Part shown: piece after piece, positions 45,247 through 54,041 of the stretch
Layout: every line of letters starts with the position of its first letter
Position numbering within the stretch: the stretch's first letter is position 1
From: Vicinamibacterales bacterium
GTDB lineage: Bacteria > Acidobacteriota > Vicinamibacteria > Vicinamibacterales > UBA823
Reading direction: 5' to 3'
Length of the DNA: 64,000 bases
Assembly: GCA_036012125.1 (NCBI GenBank)
Contig: DASCOS010000009.1
Span: 283,436-347,435, forward strand
The notes under the pieces: model-generated
What the model saw: only the letters and a program-made list of their open reading frames with translations
The model's database searches: none
Told to the model about the DNA's origin: nothing
Made by a program: the position numbers and the translations under genes

Positions 45247-45699
45247 ATGAGCGGACGGGTTGAACGAATCTGGATCAAGCGCTCTAAACAACACAACATG
45301 GATGAAATCGGTGAAGTGCGTGTCAAAGCCGGCAAGGGGATCGTGGGTAATGCAGACCAGGGTGGTTGGCGACAAATCACACTCATCACCCACGAACGTT
45401 GGGAAGAACTAATGCGCGAACTCGGAGTCTCGCTTGATCCCTCGAACCGACGTGCCAACTTGCTTTTGTCAGGCATAGAGCTCGCTAACACCGGTGAGCG
45501 TGTACTCGAAGTTGGCGACACCCTTCTACGGGTGCGGGGAGAAACTCACCCTTGCGACCTAATGGAGCAAGTGGTCCCCGGGTTGCGCGACGCCATGGCC
45601 CGAGGGTGGGGCGGAGGTGTGTTCGCAGAGGTTCTCATCGACGGCTCAATCTCAGTCGGCGACACGGCGCGTTGGAGTGACGAGAGCAACAAGTCGTGA
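45247..45699 (+). CDS. MOSC-domain protein
   Basis: This 150-residue protein is a stand-alone MOSC domain: ERIWIKRSKQHNMDEIGEV, VKAGKGIVGNADQGGWRQIT, then LGVSLDPSNRRANLLLSGIE and the conserved cysteine region LRVRGETHPCDLMEQVVPGL. MOSC domains bind sulfur-carrying molybdenum cofactor in Moco sulfurases and act in detoxification (YiiM-like). A role with the molybdenum hydroxylase at 18169 would fit but is not shown. GGGGGAG precedes the ATG. It overlaps the transporter gene downstream by four bases (GTGA). It is divergent from the ligase operon. Confidence 0.83.
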   Translation: MSGRVERIWIKRSKQHNMDEIGEVRVKAGKGIVGNADQGGWRQITLITHERWEELMRELGVSLDPSNRRANLLLSGIELANTGERVLEVGDTLLRVRGETHPCDLMEQVVPGLRDAMARGWGGGVFAEVLIDGSISVGDTARWSDESNKS

Positions 45700-46613
45700 G
45701 AACCTTAGCACTACTCACAGCGGCGTTTCCGGTTTGGGTGCTCGTCGCCAGTACGATCGCACTTTACCACCCTCCGTCCTTTACCTGGTTCAGTGGAACT
45801 TCCATCACGGTTGGCCTCGGCATCATTATGCTTAGCATGGGAATGACCTTGGATGTCGAGGACTTCCGCCGAATCGCAAAGCACCGGCGTCTAATCGTGC
45901 CCGGCGTGGTTCTCCAGTACACCGTCATGCCCCTCCTCGGGTGGAGTATCGGTTATCTCTTCAACCTACCCACCGAATTCGCAGTTGGGCTCGTACTGGT
46001 CGCGTCTTGTCCAGGTGGTACAGCATCGAACGTTATCTCGTTTCTCGCCAAAGCTGATGTGGCACTGTCTGTAACGATGACCACGGTATCAACGATGCTT
46101 GCCGTCGGTATGACCCCGATGCTTACTGCGCTCCTCGCAGGTAGTCGAGTTGACATACCTACCACTGACCTACTGCTGGACATCGTGCAGGTCGTGATTG
46201 TTCCAGTTGTCCTTGGAGTGAGCCTAAATCGTTACGCACCAAAGGTTACACGGTCTATATTACCGGTGGCGCCTTTCGTGGCAGTGATCACGATCACCAT
46301 CATCGTGGCTTCGATTATCGGCGCAGGCAAGCAGCAGGTGCTGACCGCTGGCCTCAGCTTACTATTCGCCGTCTTCACCCTACACATTGGCGGGTTCGTG
46401 TTGGGCTACGCTGCCGGCCGACTGATTCTGGGGCAGGAGCGGGCCGCACGGACCGTGTCCATTGAGGTTGGTATGCAGAACTCGGGATTAGGCGTCGTAC
46501 TCGCCCGTCAGAATTTCGCAAGTCCGCTCGTCGCCATTCCGTGTGCGATTTCAGCCGTTTTCCACTCGCTCATTGGTAGCCTAGCTGCAGCTGTCTGGCG
46601 CCGGAAGCCATAG
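45696..46613 (+). CDS. BASS-family (bile acid:Na+ symporter) transporter
   Basis: The 305-residue protein has nine to ten membrane segments and the BASS hallmark ASCPGGTASNVISFLAKADV with the sodium-site residues, plus SIEVGMQNSGLGVVLARQNF in the second half. The family moves bile acids, pantothenate, pyruvate or other organic anions with sodium. It begins at GTG, overlapping the MOSC stop codon, so translation is coupled to it. The substrate is unknown. Its 3' end is convergent with a secreted unknown gene, 15 bases apart. Confidence 0.87.
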   Translation: MRTLALLTAAFPVWVLVASTIALYHPPSFTWFSGTSITVGLGIIMLSMGMTLDVEDFRRIAKHRRLIVPGVVLQYTVMPLLGWSIGYLFNLPTEFAVGLVLVASCPGGTASNVISFLAKADVALSVTMTTVSTMLAVGMTPMLTALLAGSRVDIPTTDLLLDIVQVVIVPVVLGVSLNRYAPKVTRSILPVAPFVAVITITIIVASIIGAGKQQVLTAGLSLLFAVFTLHIGGFVLGYAAGRLILGQERAARTVSIEVGMQNSGLGVVLARQNFASPLVAIPCAISAVFHSLIGSLAAAVWRRKP

Positions 46614-46628
46614 CGCTCGCACGAGTCA

Positions 46629-47372
46629 CTACTTCCAAGTCACCTCCATTCCAAAGAAGTGATCAAAGACCCTTCGGGTTGGATTGTTATTCGAGTCATT
46701 TTCAGGGCTCCGAATGAAGAAATCAATCTGTTGAGTCGCCGGGTTGACCGCACCGGCTGGCGAGCGCTTACCCACTAGTGGATAGTTCACCGCAAGCGTT
46801 TCACGGTCCCGCATTCCCTGCGTGACCATAAAATGGACTTGGTAATCGTTGTAGAGGGTCTCTCCGTTCAGGGTTGCCCGACCGAATCCCCATCCGGCCA
46901 GAAAAATAAAAGTCTTCGGCCAAAGCGTGTCGCCGCATCCGGAATCACCATGCTCGTAGATAGATGCTGCGATGCCGCCATCCTGACAGGGACTGAATTC
47001 ATTAAACCGATCAATTTCGAGAACTAGCTCCCCAGCCGGTAGCTGTAGCCGAGCAATAAATGTGCCCGTATTCTCGATTTCGTCGACGTCGATCTCAACT
47101 GTGCCGTTAACTTCGTGCACATCCGACCCATCGTTGTCGACATGGTCCCAACCTGGAGGGTCGTCAAGACGACCAACCTGATAGATTCGAGATGCTGATA
47201 GCACCCAGCGGCCATCGTATAGATCGTGTTGCTCCGGCGCATAGAAACTAACTTCGGCACCAGGTTGTTGCCGAGGTGTCGACTGTGCAGAGAAAAGCTG
47301 CTTCCCTACCATTGCTGTTACCAATATCGCAAAGAGCACTATTGGCATCCTGAAGGTCACCGTTGGCAGCAT
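46629..47372 (-). CDS. Exported protein of unknown function
   Basis: I do not recognise the family. The 247-residue protein has an N-terminal hydrophobic stretch (MPIVLFAILVTAMVG from residue 9, cleavage near FSAQ). Beta-strand-rich sequence follows, with HDLYDGRWVLSASRIYQVGR, TFIARLQLPAGELVLEI and FIFLAGWGFGRATLNGETLY. Three cysteines (two in PCQDGG and SGCGD) may form a disulfide. It lies 33 bases downstream of the cupredoxin-like lipoprotein gene and on the same strand, so both may be envelope partners. Neither an enzyme motif nor a repeat is visible. Confidence 0.6.
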   Translation of the reverse strand: MLPTVTFRMPIVLFAILVTAMVGKQLFSAQSTPRQQPGAEVSFYAPEQHDLYDGRWVLSASRIYQVGRLDDPPGWDHVDNDGSDVHEVNGTVEIDVDEIENTGTFIARLQLPAGELVLEIDRFNEFSPCQDGGIAASIYEHGDSGCGDTLWPKTFIFLAGWGFGRATLNGETLYNDYQVHFMVTQGMRDRETLAVNYPLVGKRSPAGAVNPATQQIDFFIRSPENDSNNNPTRRVFDHFFGMEVTWK

Positions 47373-47405
47373 ATATTGTCCCTTTCTTCAAGTGTGTCTC
47401 GCAAC

Positions 47406-48137
47406 TCATCGATAATCGTAGCTCAGAGTGATCTCCGTCGTCCGCGCGGGCTCAATGCGTATCGACTGGTGCAACTGTCCCAGACGTTCGTGCCAAAACT
47501 CAAGAGTGTAATCGCCAGGTGGTATGTTATTAATACGGAACGCGCCGTTAGCGTCGGTCACAGCATGAAACGGATGCGAGTCGATTCGAAGGAACGACTG
47601 CATCCAACCGTGCACGTCACACTTAACGACAACCATACCTATCCCTTCGGCCACTCGTGAGACCCGGAGGCCAGCCGTCGGTAGCGCGAGATTCGTCTCC
47701 ATGGCACCGTAGAGATGCGTCGTGTGCAACACCGGATCACTGTTAGTGACTTCAATCACCGTGCCGGCCATCACCACGCCCACGTGTGGCGCAAACCGGC
47801 AATCTCGGTTGTCGATGATGAGCGGTTCGTCGACTATTTGGGGAATACGAGCTTCTGGTACGTCTACCAGTGCAGCAATGACGTAACGAATTCCACGATC
47901 AGGCCCCACAATCAGATCTTGAAGTGTATGCTTCCGGCCACAGATTTCAGGGTCTGTGCTGTTTTCAATAATGGTCGGCGTGACAGCACCATTGCCACTT
48001 AACCGCACAACACCAGTCAAAAACCCCAGTCCTGCATCTTGGGCTCGTGGGAGTGAATCTTCAGGTCCAGAGCACCCGAAGACCAGGCTCATGATAAGTG
48101 TGCCAACTACCCTAACTAGGCTCGTATGCACCGTCAT
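47406..48137 (-). CDS. Lipoprotein with cupredoxin-like and carboxypeptidase-regulatory-like domains
   Basis: A lipobox (SLVFGCSG, Cys22) makes it a lipoprotein. The middle resembles a small copper protein: histidines in NSDPVLHTTHLYG and the CDVHGWM segment give the Cys/His/Met pattern of a type-1 copper site. The C-terminal VTDANGAFRINNIPPGDYTLEFWHERL is a carboxypeptidase-regulatory-like (transthyretin-type) domain. Such proteins (methylamine-utilisation-like) occur in Acidobacteriota and Planctomycetota. A copper role is an inference from spacing of the ligands. The gene for a secreted protein of unknown family follows. It is divergent from the NhaC gene. Confidence 0.65.
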   Translation of the reverse strand: MTVHTSLVRVVGTLIMSLVFGCSGPEDSLPRAQDAGLGFLTGVVRLSGNGAVTPTIIENSTDPEICGRKHTLQDLIVGPDRGIRYVIAALVDVPEARIPQIVDEPLIIDNRDCRFAPHVGVVMAGTVIEVTNSDPVLHTTHLYGAMETNLALPTAGLRVSRVAEGIGMVVVKCDVHGWMQSFLRIDSHPFHAVTDANGAFRINNIPPGDYTLEFWHERLGQLHQSIRIEPARTTEITLSYDYR

Positions 48138-48245
48138 TCATGATACACGGCCGAACAGCTCTACCTTTTGCTAAGATGCACCTCTCTAGCCCGGCCGCTC
48201 TGCGGGGGACCAAATTCCGGGCAGAAACTTACCTGAGGAGGCACT

Positions 48246-49742
48246 GTGGACGTAGGCACTCTTGGCTGGCTCTCGGTCGTTCCACCGGTTCTCGCGATCG
48301 GCATGGCTATCGCTACTCGTCAGGTGACAGTCTCGTTAGTCGCCGGCATTTGGGTTGGCTGGCTGATACATGACGGCTGGAACCCGGTGAGTGGAACCGG
48401 TGCAGCGATTACAGCCATAATCAATGTGTTCGTCGACGCTGGCCAAACCCGTGTCATTGTGTTCACGTTGTTAATGGGTTCCCTGCTCATCCTCATGCAG
48501 CGAGGCGGGGGAATCGATGGATTCCTTGCCTGGGTCAGCCGGTGGGCATGGTCACAAACCCGACGAGGCGCCCAGCTTATGGCCTCGTTCATAGGGCTTG
48601 GTGTGTTTATCGAGTCGAACATCACCTGCCTGGTGGTCGGAACGGTTTCTCGCCCACTGTTCGATCGCTTAAAGATCTCTCGAGAAAAGCTCGCCTACAT
48701 TTGCGACTCGACCTCCGCACCGGTCTGTATGTTGATCCCATTCAACGGTTGGGGCGCTACAGTTCTTGGCCTGCTGGGCGCGCAAGCTGCACTTGGCAAC
48801 CTCGGCGATGCTGGACCGCTCACTGTGTTTATGGCTGCTGTACCGCTTAACTTTTATTCGATCATAGCCATCCTCCTAGTGTTCACTGTTGCTGTAAGTG
48901 GCTGGCATATTGGTCCGATGAAAGAGGCAGAGCGCCGTGCCGAGGTGGAGGGTAAGGTACTCCGCGACAATGCCCGTCCGGTTGTTGATGACCAAGTGAT
49001 AATGACACCACGCAAACCGGAGGCGCCGCCCCGCCTAAGCAACATGCTCGTGCCGCTAATGCTCATGGTGCTCATGGTCATCAGTGGTATTGGCATTACC
49101 GGCTCAGCCGGCGTGCGGGCGATGGGCATCGAGAACCCTGGCTTGATGGACTACCTCAACCAGGCGTCGGGCTCAACATCGGTGCTCTGGGCCGTACTTC
49201 TTGCGCTAGGTGCGATGGCGCTCATGAGTCTAACTCAGGGAATCTTCTCGGTACAGGAGTTTGTCGATTTGTCGTTCAAGGGAGCGGGTGGAATGCTGCC
49301 GCTGGCGGTACTTTTGGTACTTGCTCTCGCCCTAGGTAGCACGTGTGCTGCGGTCGGCACCGGTCCGTTCCTAGCCGGACAGGTTCAGCCATTCTTAACC
49401 CCAGCCTTGGTGGCGCCCCTTGTGTTCTTGGTAAGCGCCTTTATCGCATTCGCGACAGGTTCGAGCTGGGGCACGTTCGCTATTATGTTGCCGTTGGCTC
49501 TGCCACTCGCCGCGTCATTCAACGCTGAAGCGACTGTGGTTTCTCTACCGCTTGTGGTGAGTGCTGTGCTCGGCGGTGGTGTCTTCGGCGATCACTGCTC
49601 ACCGATCAGTGACACAAGCGTCATCTCATCGATGGCAGCAGCCAGCGACCACATTGACCACGTGCGGACACAGCTACCCTACGCTCTGGTTGCGGGAACC
49701 GTCGCTTTCACGCTGTATCTTGTGGTCGGAATCGTGGGGTGA
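48246..49742 (+). CDS. NhaC-family Na+/H+ antiporter
   Basis: The 498-residue protein has about eleven to twelve membrane segments and NhaC motifs: VTVSLVAGIWVGWLIHDGWN, FIGLGVFIESNITCLVVGTV, ALGSTCAAVGTGPFLAG, SAFIAFATGSSWGTFAIMLP and GGGVFGDHCSPISDTSVISS. The last motif is conserved in antiporters of the Arg/Na group. It exchanges sodium for protons or moves an organic ion. Start is GTG with GAGGAGG before it. It is divergent from the lipoprotein gene and convergent with the M28 peptidase gene, which ends 8 bases away. Organic substrates cannot be excluded. Confidence 0.87.
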   Translation: MDVGTLGWLSVVPPVLAIGMAIATRQVTVSLVAGIWVGWLIHDGWNPVSGTGAAITAIINVFVDAGQTRVIVFTLLMGSLLILMQRGGGIDGFLAWVSRWAWSQTRRGAQLMASFIGLGVFIESNITCLVVGTVSRPLFDRLKISREKLAYICDSTSAPVCMLIPFNGWGATVLGLLGAQAALGNLGDAGPLTVFMAAVPLNFYSIIAILLVFTVAVSGWHIGPMKEAERRAEVEGKVLRDNARPVVDDQVIMTPRKPEAPPRLSNMLVPLMLMVLMVISGIGITGSAGVRAMGIENPGLMDYLNQASGSTSVLWAVLLALGAMALMSLTQGIFSVQEFVDLSFKGAGGMLPLAVLLVLALALGSTCAAVGTGPFLAGQVQPFLTPALVAPLVFLVSAFIAFATGSSWGTFAIMLPLALPLAASFNAEATVVSLPLVVSAVLGGGVFGDHCSPISDTSVISSMAAASDHIDHVRTQLPYALVAGTVAFTLYLVVGIVG

Positions 49743-49750
49743 GTTACACC

Positions 49751-51979
49751 TTAACCAGCTACTCGGTGCATTATTACCGTCGCGTCATCAACTTGATCGG
49801 CCAACCCCTCAAGAGCTTCGGAAACACGCGTAACAAATGCGGCTACCTGGTTCCACTCCTCTTGCTCGATACTTTCGCGAATTCCCGGAAGAGTCTTCAC
49901 ACCGTAGCCTGTATACAGGCCAGGTGCGTAGATTAGATGCTTAAACCAGTCACGCTGAGGTAGCCCCGCCCGAGAGGCTAGTGCTCGCTCAGACGTGAAG
50001 AGCAGCCGATTTAACTGAGCCAAATCACCAATCCTGGCTCTAACCGCTGCGGAGTCGGTCTCATCTAGCCTACGGAGCGACAGTTCGTATGCCGAACCAG
50101 CTCTCTCAAGTCTCGCTAGCGCCTCACGAATAGGCTCAAAATCGAGTCTCGGTGGCTCATCGAACGATTGGTAAAGTATCTCTATCTCCTCCAAATATAT
50201 TGCAATCGTGTTCGCGTAGTCGACGAAGTTAAATGGCAGCACCGTCGCGTCGGCAAGTCGCAGAATACTCGTTCCCACGGTTTGGGAAAGCGCGCGAACA
50301 TGGGTAAAGTCTGTGTCCGAGAATCTTGTATACCAGTCGAACGAATCGTATTTCGAATGGTAGACGCCGCTACTTGAACTGTCACCGCCAAAGCCAAGAT
50401 TCAAAGAGGCAACTGTCAAATGATCGAGGAACACCGTGTAATCCGAACCTGATCCGAGCGCACTAATGGAAAATCCCTTCGATGATTCAACGGCAACTCG
50501 CGCCCGCGCCCCATCGTCTTGGGCCGCCTCAAGTCGATGCGCCAGGAGTTCCTCACGTACCGACCCACCACCCCGAGGCCCCGGAACGTCTCGTGCAACC
50601 TCGTTGACGAACTGCTGCAGCGAGTGCGACCCGCCAGCCGACAACCAGCCACGATTTGTACTATCGGTATTGATATAAGCAACGGCGTTTGCGCGCAGTT
50701 CTTCTGCGTGCTTTTCGCCCCATTCAGTGGAACCCAAGAGACCCCATTCCTCGCCGTCCCACGCTGCAAGGATGATCGTCCGCTTCGGACGCCAACCCTG
50801 CCGGAGAAGTTCGGCGAGACCTCGTGCCGTTTCCATGAGCGCCACGTTGCCGCTCGTGGGATCGGCCGCACCGTTAACCCAAGCATCGTGATGGTTGCCG
50901 TGAAGAACCCACTGATCGGGGAAATCGGTGCCATCAATGCGGACTACCACGTTGTAGAGCGGCCGTGTCTGCCAATCGAATGACAGTTTCATGTGAACCC
51001 TGGCCGGGCCTGGACCAATCCGATAGGTAATAGGCAGGGCGCCACGCCAGTCCTCAGGGGCCACCGGTCCCTCCAACGCGTCGAGTAGCGGCTGTGCGTC
51101 GGCGTGGGAGATTGGCAGTACAGGAATCTGTAGGATGGTTGCCGCGTCCGCCCGGTTCAGTCTCCGCGCACCCGGTTCACTACCCCACCCAGGCGTCAGA
51201 GGGTCCCCAGGATACACAGGCATATCCATCACGCTACCCCGCTGCGCGCCAAACGCTGGGCGAAAGGGGCCGTCGGGGTAAACCTCGCCTTGATAGTAGC
51301 CGTCTTCCTTTGGGTCAGAGTAGATAATGCACCCTACTGCGCCATGTTCCCAGGCAAGCTTCGGCTTAATACCGCGCCAGCTCCGACCGTACTTTGCAAT
51401 AACGATTTTTCCTGCCACATCGATACCAAGCTCTTCGAGTCGTTCGTAGTCCTCCGGGATACCGTAGTTAACGTAGACTAATTCTGCTGTCACGTCGCCG
51501 TCAGCCGAGTAGGCGTTATAGCTCGGGAGTGCTTCTGCATCTCCAGAATCCTTGTCCTGTGCAATCTCTGGCTCCTCGAGACTCAAGCGAAAACGCGTTG
51601 GCTCAACTAACTCGACAATGAGTTCAACGGGCATTGGCATCAGCGCTTCGTGTTCTTCGATCCGTGCCTCGAGGCCCCAATTGCTGAGCTGTTCCACCAT
51701 GTAAGTCGCAATGCGGCGACTTCCCGGGGAACCTGCGTGATGCGGTTCTTCAGTTATAAACCTCATATACTCACGTAAACGTTCAGGATCAGGCACGGCC
51801 CTAAACACCTTTTCGCGTTCGCGCTGAGCCGATACTTCGTCAGGAAGAAAACCTCGCAGTGCGGTTTCCTGGGAGAGCACCGCTGAACCTGCCATGGCAA
51901 CGATGAGGCACCCAACCAGCATGACAAGCCAGGCTAACGAGTGACGGTTCACTGGTCGGCTTTGCGTTTTGTGATACAT
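49751..51979 (-). CDS. Exported M28 peptidase, glutamate carboxypeptidase II-like
   Basis: The 742-residue protein has a hydrophobic N-terminus (SLAWLVMLVGCLIVAMAGSA). A protease-associated (PA) domain (about 150-300) carries AGKIVIAKYGRSWRGIKPK. The M28B zinc-peptidase core has the ligands in GNHHDAWVNGAADPTSGNVA and AWDGEEWGLLGSTEWGEKH, where the two glutamates are the catalytic base and a zinc ligand. A C-terminal helical dimerisation domain follows, as in PSMA/GCPII. It cleaves C-terminal glutamate or other peptides. A GAGAGGACGGAG precedes the ATG. It is convergent with nhaC. Specificity is not predictable. Confidence 0.9.
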   Translation of the reverse strand: MYHKTQSRPVNRHSLAWLVMLVGCLIVAMAGSAVLSQETALRGFLPDEVSAQREREKVFRAVPDPERLREYMRFITEEPHHAGSPGSRRIATYMVEQLSNWGLEARIEEHEALMPMPVELIVELVEPTRFRLSLEEPEIAQDKDSGDAEALPSYNAYSADGDVTAELVYVNYGIPEDYERLEELGIDVAGKIVIAKYGRSWRGIKPKLAWEHGAVGCIIYSDPKEDGYYQGEVYPDGPFRPAFGAQRGSVMDMPVYPGDPLTPGWGSEPGARRLNRADAATILQIPVLPISHADAQPLLDALEGPVAPEDWRGALPITYRIGPGPARVHMKLSFDWQTRPLYNVVVRIDGTDFPDQWVLHGNHHDAWVNGAADPTSGNVALMETARGLAELLRQGWRPKRTIILAAWDGEEWGLLGSTEWGEKHAEELRANAVAYINTDSTNRGWLSAGGSHSLQQFVNEVARDVPGPRGGGSVREELLAHRLEAAQDDGARARVAVESSKGFSISALGSGSDYTVFLDHLTVASLNLGFGGDSSSSGVYHSKYDSFDWYTRFSDTDFTHVRALSQTVGTSILRLADATVLPFNFVDYANTIAIYLEEIEILYQSFDEPPRLDFEPIREALARLERAGSAYELSLRRLDETDSAAVRARIGDLAQLNRLLFTSERALASRAGLPQRDWFKHLIYAPGLYTGYGVKTLPGIRESIEQEEWNQVAAFVTRVSEALEGLADQVDDATVIMHRVAG

Positions 51980-52109
51980 CTCCGTCCTCTCATTTCTCCA
52001 TTGATGTTACAAACACCGTGAACCACACATCGACTGCCCAATGGCTGAAGGCTATAAAGGTGTTTCGAGAATGATTCCCGCAACCTACAAGGCATCACAT
52101 GACACGGCC

Positions 52110-53090
52110 CTATTCGTGGCCGCGCACGGGCTGTGGCTGATACGGCTCCTCGAGCGCCGTGCATTCCGCATCGTCTAACTGAATGTCAAGTGCCTCAACC
52201 GCTTGATCGAGTTGATCCATCTTAGATGCACCAATGATCGGCGCCGTTACACCAGGCTGCGCCAACAACCACGCTAGTGAAATCTGGGCCGCCGACACGC
52301 CACGCGCCTTGGCCACTTCAACAACTCGGTCCACGACGTTGAAATCTGCATCCGTGTAGTAAAGGTTATGCGCAAACTTATCGTTCTTCGACCGTTTAGT
52401 CGTTCCCCAGTCGTCTCTGCGCCGATTTCCAGCCAGAAACCCTCTCGCCAGAGGACTCCAGGGAATTACACCGATCCCTTCCTCGCGACAAAGTGGCATC
52501 ATCTCGCGTTCTTCCTCACGATAGACAAGATTGTAGTGGTTTTGCATCGAAACAAACCGTGCCCAGCCGCGCTGGTCTGATAGACAGAGCGCCTTCATGA
52601 ATTGCCAAGCGTACATGCTCGAAGCACCGATATACCGGGCCTTGCCCGCCACTACGATATCGTTCAGCGCGCACAGAGTCTCATCTATCGGCGTGTCGGG
52701 ATCCCACCGATGAATCTGAAATAGGTCAACGTAGTCCACACTAAGTCGGCGCAGGGAAGCATCAATCGCACTAAAGAGATGCTTTCGCGATAGACCTCGA
52801 TCGTTTGGTCCATCACCCATAGGATAAAACGCCTTGGTTGCAAGAACGACCTCGTCGCGCTGGGTAAGTTCCTTGAGCGCCCGGCCAACGATTTCCTCGG
52901 TTACGCCGATAGAATACATGTCAGCCGTGTCGAAGAAATTGATGCCATATTCAAGGGCCCGCTTAAAGAACGGTCGGCTTTTGTCTTCTGGTAGCACCCA
53001 ATTCCGCCAAGCGGGGTCACCGTAAGTCATCGTCCCAAAGCAAATGCGGGACACCTTTAATCCGGTCGAACCGAGATTCACATAATCCAT
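52110..53090 (-). CDS. Aldo/keto reductase
   Basis: The 326-residue protein is an AKR: MDYVNLGSTGLKVSRICFGT, tetrad Asp54 and Tyr59 in NFFDTADMYS, Lys86 in LATKAFYP and His127 in LFQIHRWD. The C-terminal NADP(H)-binding motif region is seen in APIIGASKMDQLDQAVEALD. It resembles the Kvbeta/YajO-type cytoplasmic reductases (IGVIPWSPLARGFLAGN). Likely substrates are aldehydes or ketones, but none is assigned. It is alone on the minus strand; a 130-base spacer separates it from the M28 gene. Confidence 0.92.
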   Translation of the reverse strand: MDYVNLGSTGLKVSRICFGTMTYGDPAWRNWVLPEDKSRPFFKRALEYGINFFDTADMYSIGVTEEIVGRALKELTQRDEVVLATKAFYPMGDGPNDRGLSRKHLFSAIDASLRRLSVDYVDLFQIHRWDPDTPIDETLCALNDIVVAGKARYIGASSMYAWQFMKALCLSDQRGWARFVSMQNHYNLVYREEEREMMPLCREEGIGVIPWSPLARGFLAGNRRRDDWGTTKRSKNDKFAHNLYYTDADFNVVDRVVEVAKARGVSAAQISLAWLLAQPGVTAPIIGASKMDQLDQAVEALDIQLDDAECTALEEPYQPQPVRGHE

Positions 53091-53245
53091 GAGATTAACC
53101 GCTGGTCAATAATTCTCCGTAAGACCCAACAGACTATCACGGTCATAGAGGCCAGAAAGGCCTAGGCTATACCTAGGGCGTCTGGCCCAGATACTAGCCT
53201 GTGCCGACCGGAACAGCCTTACCAGCAGAACTGAAAGGAACCACC
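53091..53245. other. Intergenic spacer, no feature seen
   Basis: The spacer lies between the aldo/keto reductase and the amidohydrolase remnant. It has a small hairpin-like GGCCTAG segment (around 53160) but no gene or strong terminator. Confidence 0.4.
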
Positions 53246-53422
53246 GTGATCATCAATGACGCACACTGTCATTTCTTCTCGGAGGGCTTCTTCAGTGCAC
53301 TTGCCAATGAGCGGTTTGGCGGAAACACGCCATCTTACAAGAACTCCATGTCGAGGACGAAACACTACATGAGATTTTTTCTGGCACTTTCGAGCGAATC
53401 TATGTTTCATAGTGTTGCCTGA
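53246..53422 (+). pseudogene. 5' remnant of an amidohydrolase-2 family gene
   Basis: A GTG at 53246 with AAAGGA before it starts VIINDAHCHFFSEGFFSALA, the N-terminal strand and HxH metal motif of amidohydrolase-2/ACMSD-type enzymes. The frame then loses similarity and stops after 58 codons. A shifted frame beyond 53338 (HAILQELHVEDE) reads protein-like for a short distance before it also stops. The remaining roughly 300 codons of a normal enzyme are absent, since a lipoprotein gene begins at 53437. This looks like decay or deletion, not a functional peptide. Confidence 0.6.
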
Positions 53423-53436
53423 CGTTACAATTGGAC

Positions 53437-53994
53437 ATGGTGTTAAATCGGCTGTTCGCTGCGTTCACGCTCTCCGTCATTGCATCGGTTCAATTTTCGT
53501 GCGGCGGAGCCTCCATAGCTGATCTGGCCGATTCTGAGTCCAACGCAGGAAGTGCTGCTGGTCGACCGGCGCAGGCGGTGATCGCGTTAGCGCCAGAATT
53601 GGAAGTGCTAGCTGTCTCGGCATACACCATTGACGGCGTCAGCATCGAGTTGCTCAGTCTCTCGAGGACCGGAGTGGATGTAATCACTGTCCGGTGGCAA
53701 TACCGAACTAGGATTATTGAAGGTATTCATCTTGACCCTGACGACGACCCGTTAGACTTGGCGCGTGATGCCTACCTCTACGACCGTGTTCATCAGAAAA
53801 AGTACATGGTCATCAAGGACAACACGGGTCAACCGGTAACAAACATCCACTCAGACGATACGAGTTTGACCATTACACCGGAGACTCCGCTCGTTGTATC
53901 GGCCAAGTTTCCTGCCCCACCTGACAACATCAAACGGATTTCCGTTTACCTACCTGGGGTCCGACCATTCGAGGACCTGGTTCTTAGCCAGTAA
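53437..53994 (+). CDS. Lipoprotein of unknown function
   Basis: The 185-residue protein has a signal sequence with a lipobox (SVQFSCGG, Cys near residue 21), so it would be attached to a membrane. After a low-complexity linker rich in Ala, Gly and Ser comes a beta-rich domain (VDVITVRWQYRTRIIEGIH, YDRVHQKKYMVIKDN, TPLVVSAKFPAPPDNIKRIS). It resembles no family I know. I start at ATG 53437; the frame opens at TTG two codons earlier. It lies 47 bases before the YlmA-like ATPase gene on the same strand; no link is evident. Confidence 0.7.
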   Translation: MVLNRLFAAFTLSVIASVQFSCGGASIADLADSESNAGSAAGRPAQAVIALAPELEVLAVSAYTIDGVSIELLSLSRTGVDVITVRWQYRTRIIEGIHLDPDDDPLDLARDAYLYDRVHQKKYMVIKDNTGQPVTNIHSDDTSLTITPETPLVVSAKFPAPPDNIKRISVYLPGVRPFEDLVLSQ

Positions 53995-54041
53995 TTTCAG
54001 AGAGTTCGCGTTCTGTACCTGGCACTAGAGCCCTAGAACTT

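Noticed and set aside
53338..53422. A functional small peptide after the amidohydrolase fragment
   Set aside because: Both frames here are short and lack their own start; decay of one gene explains them.
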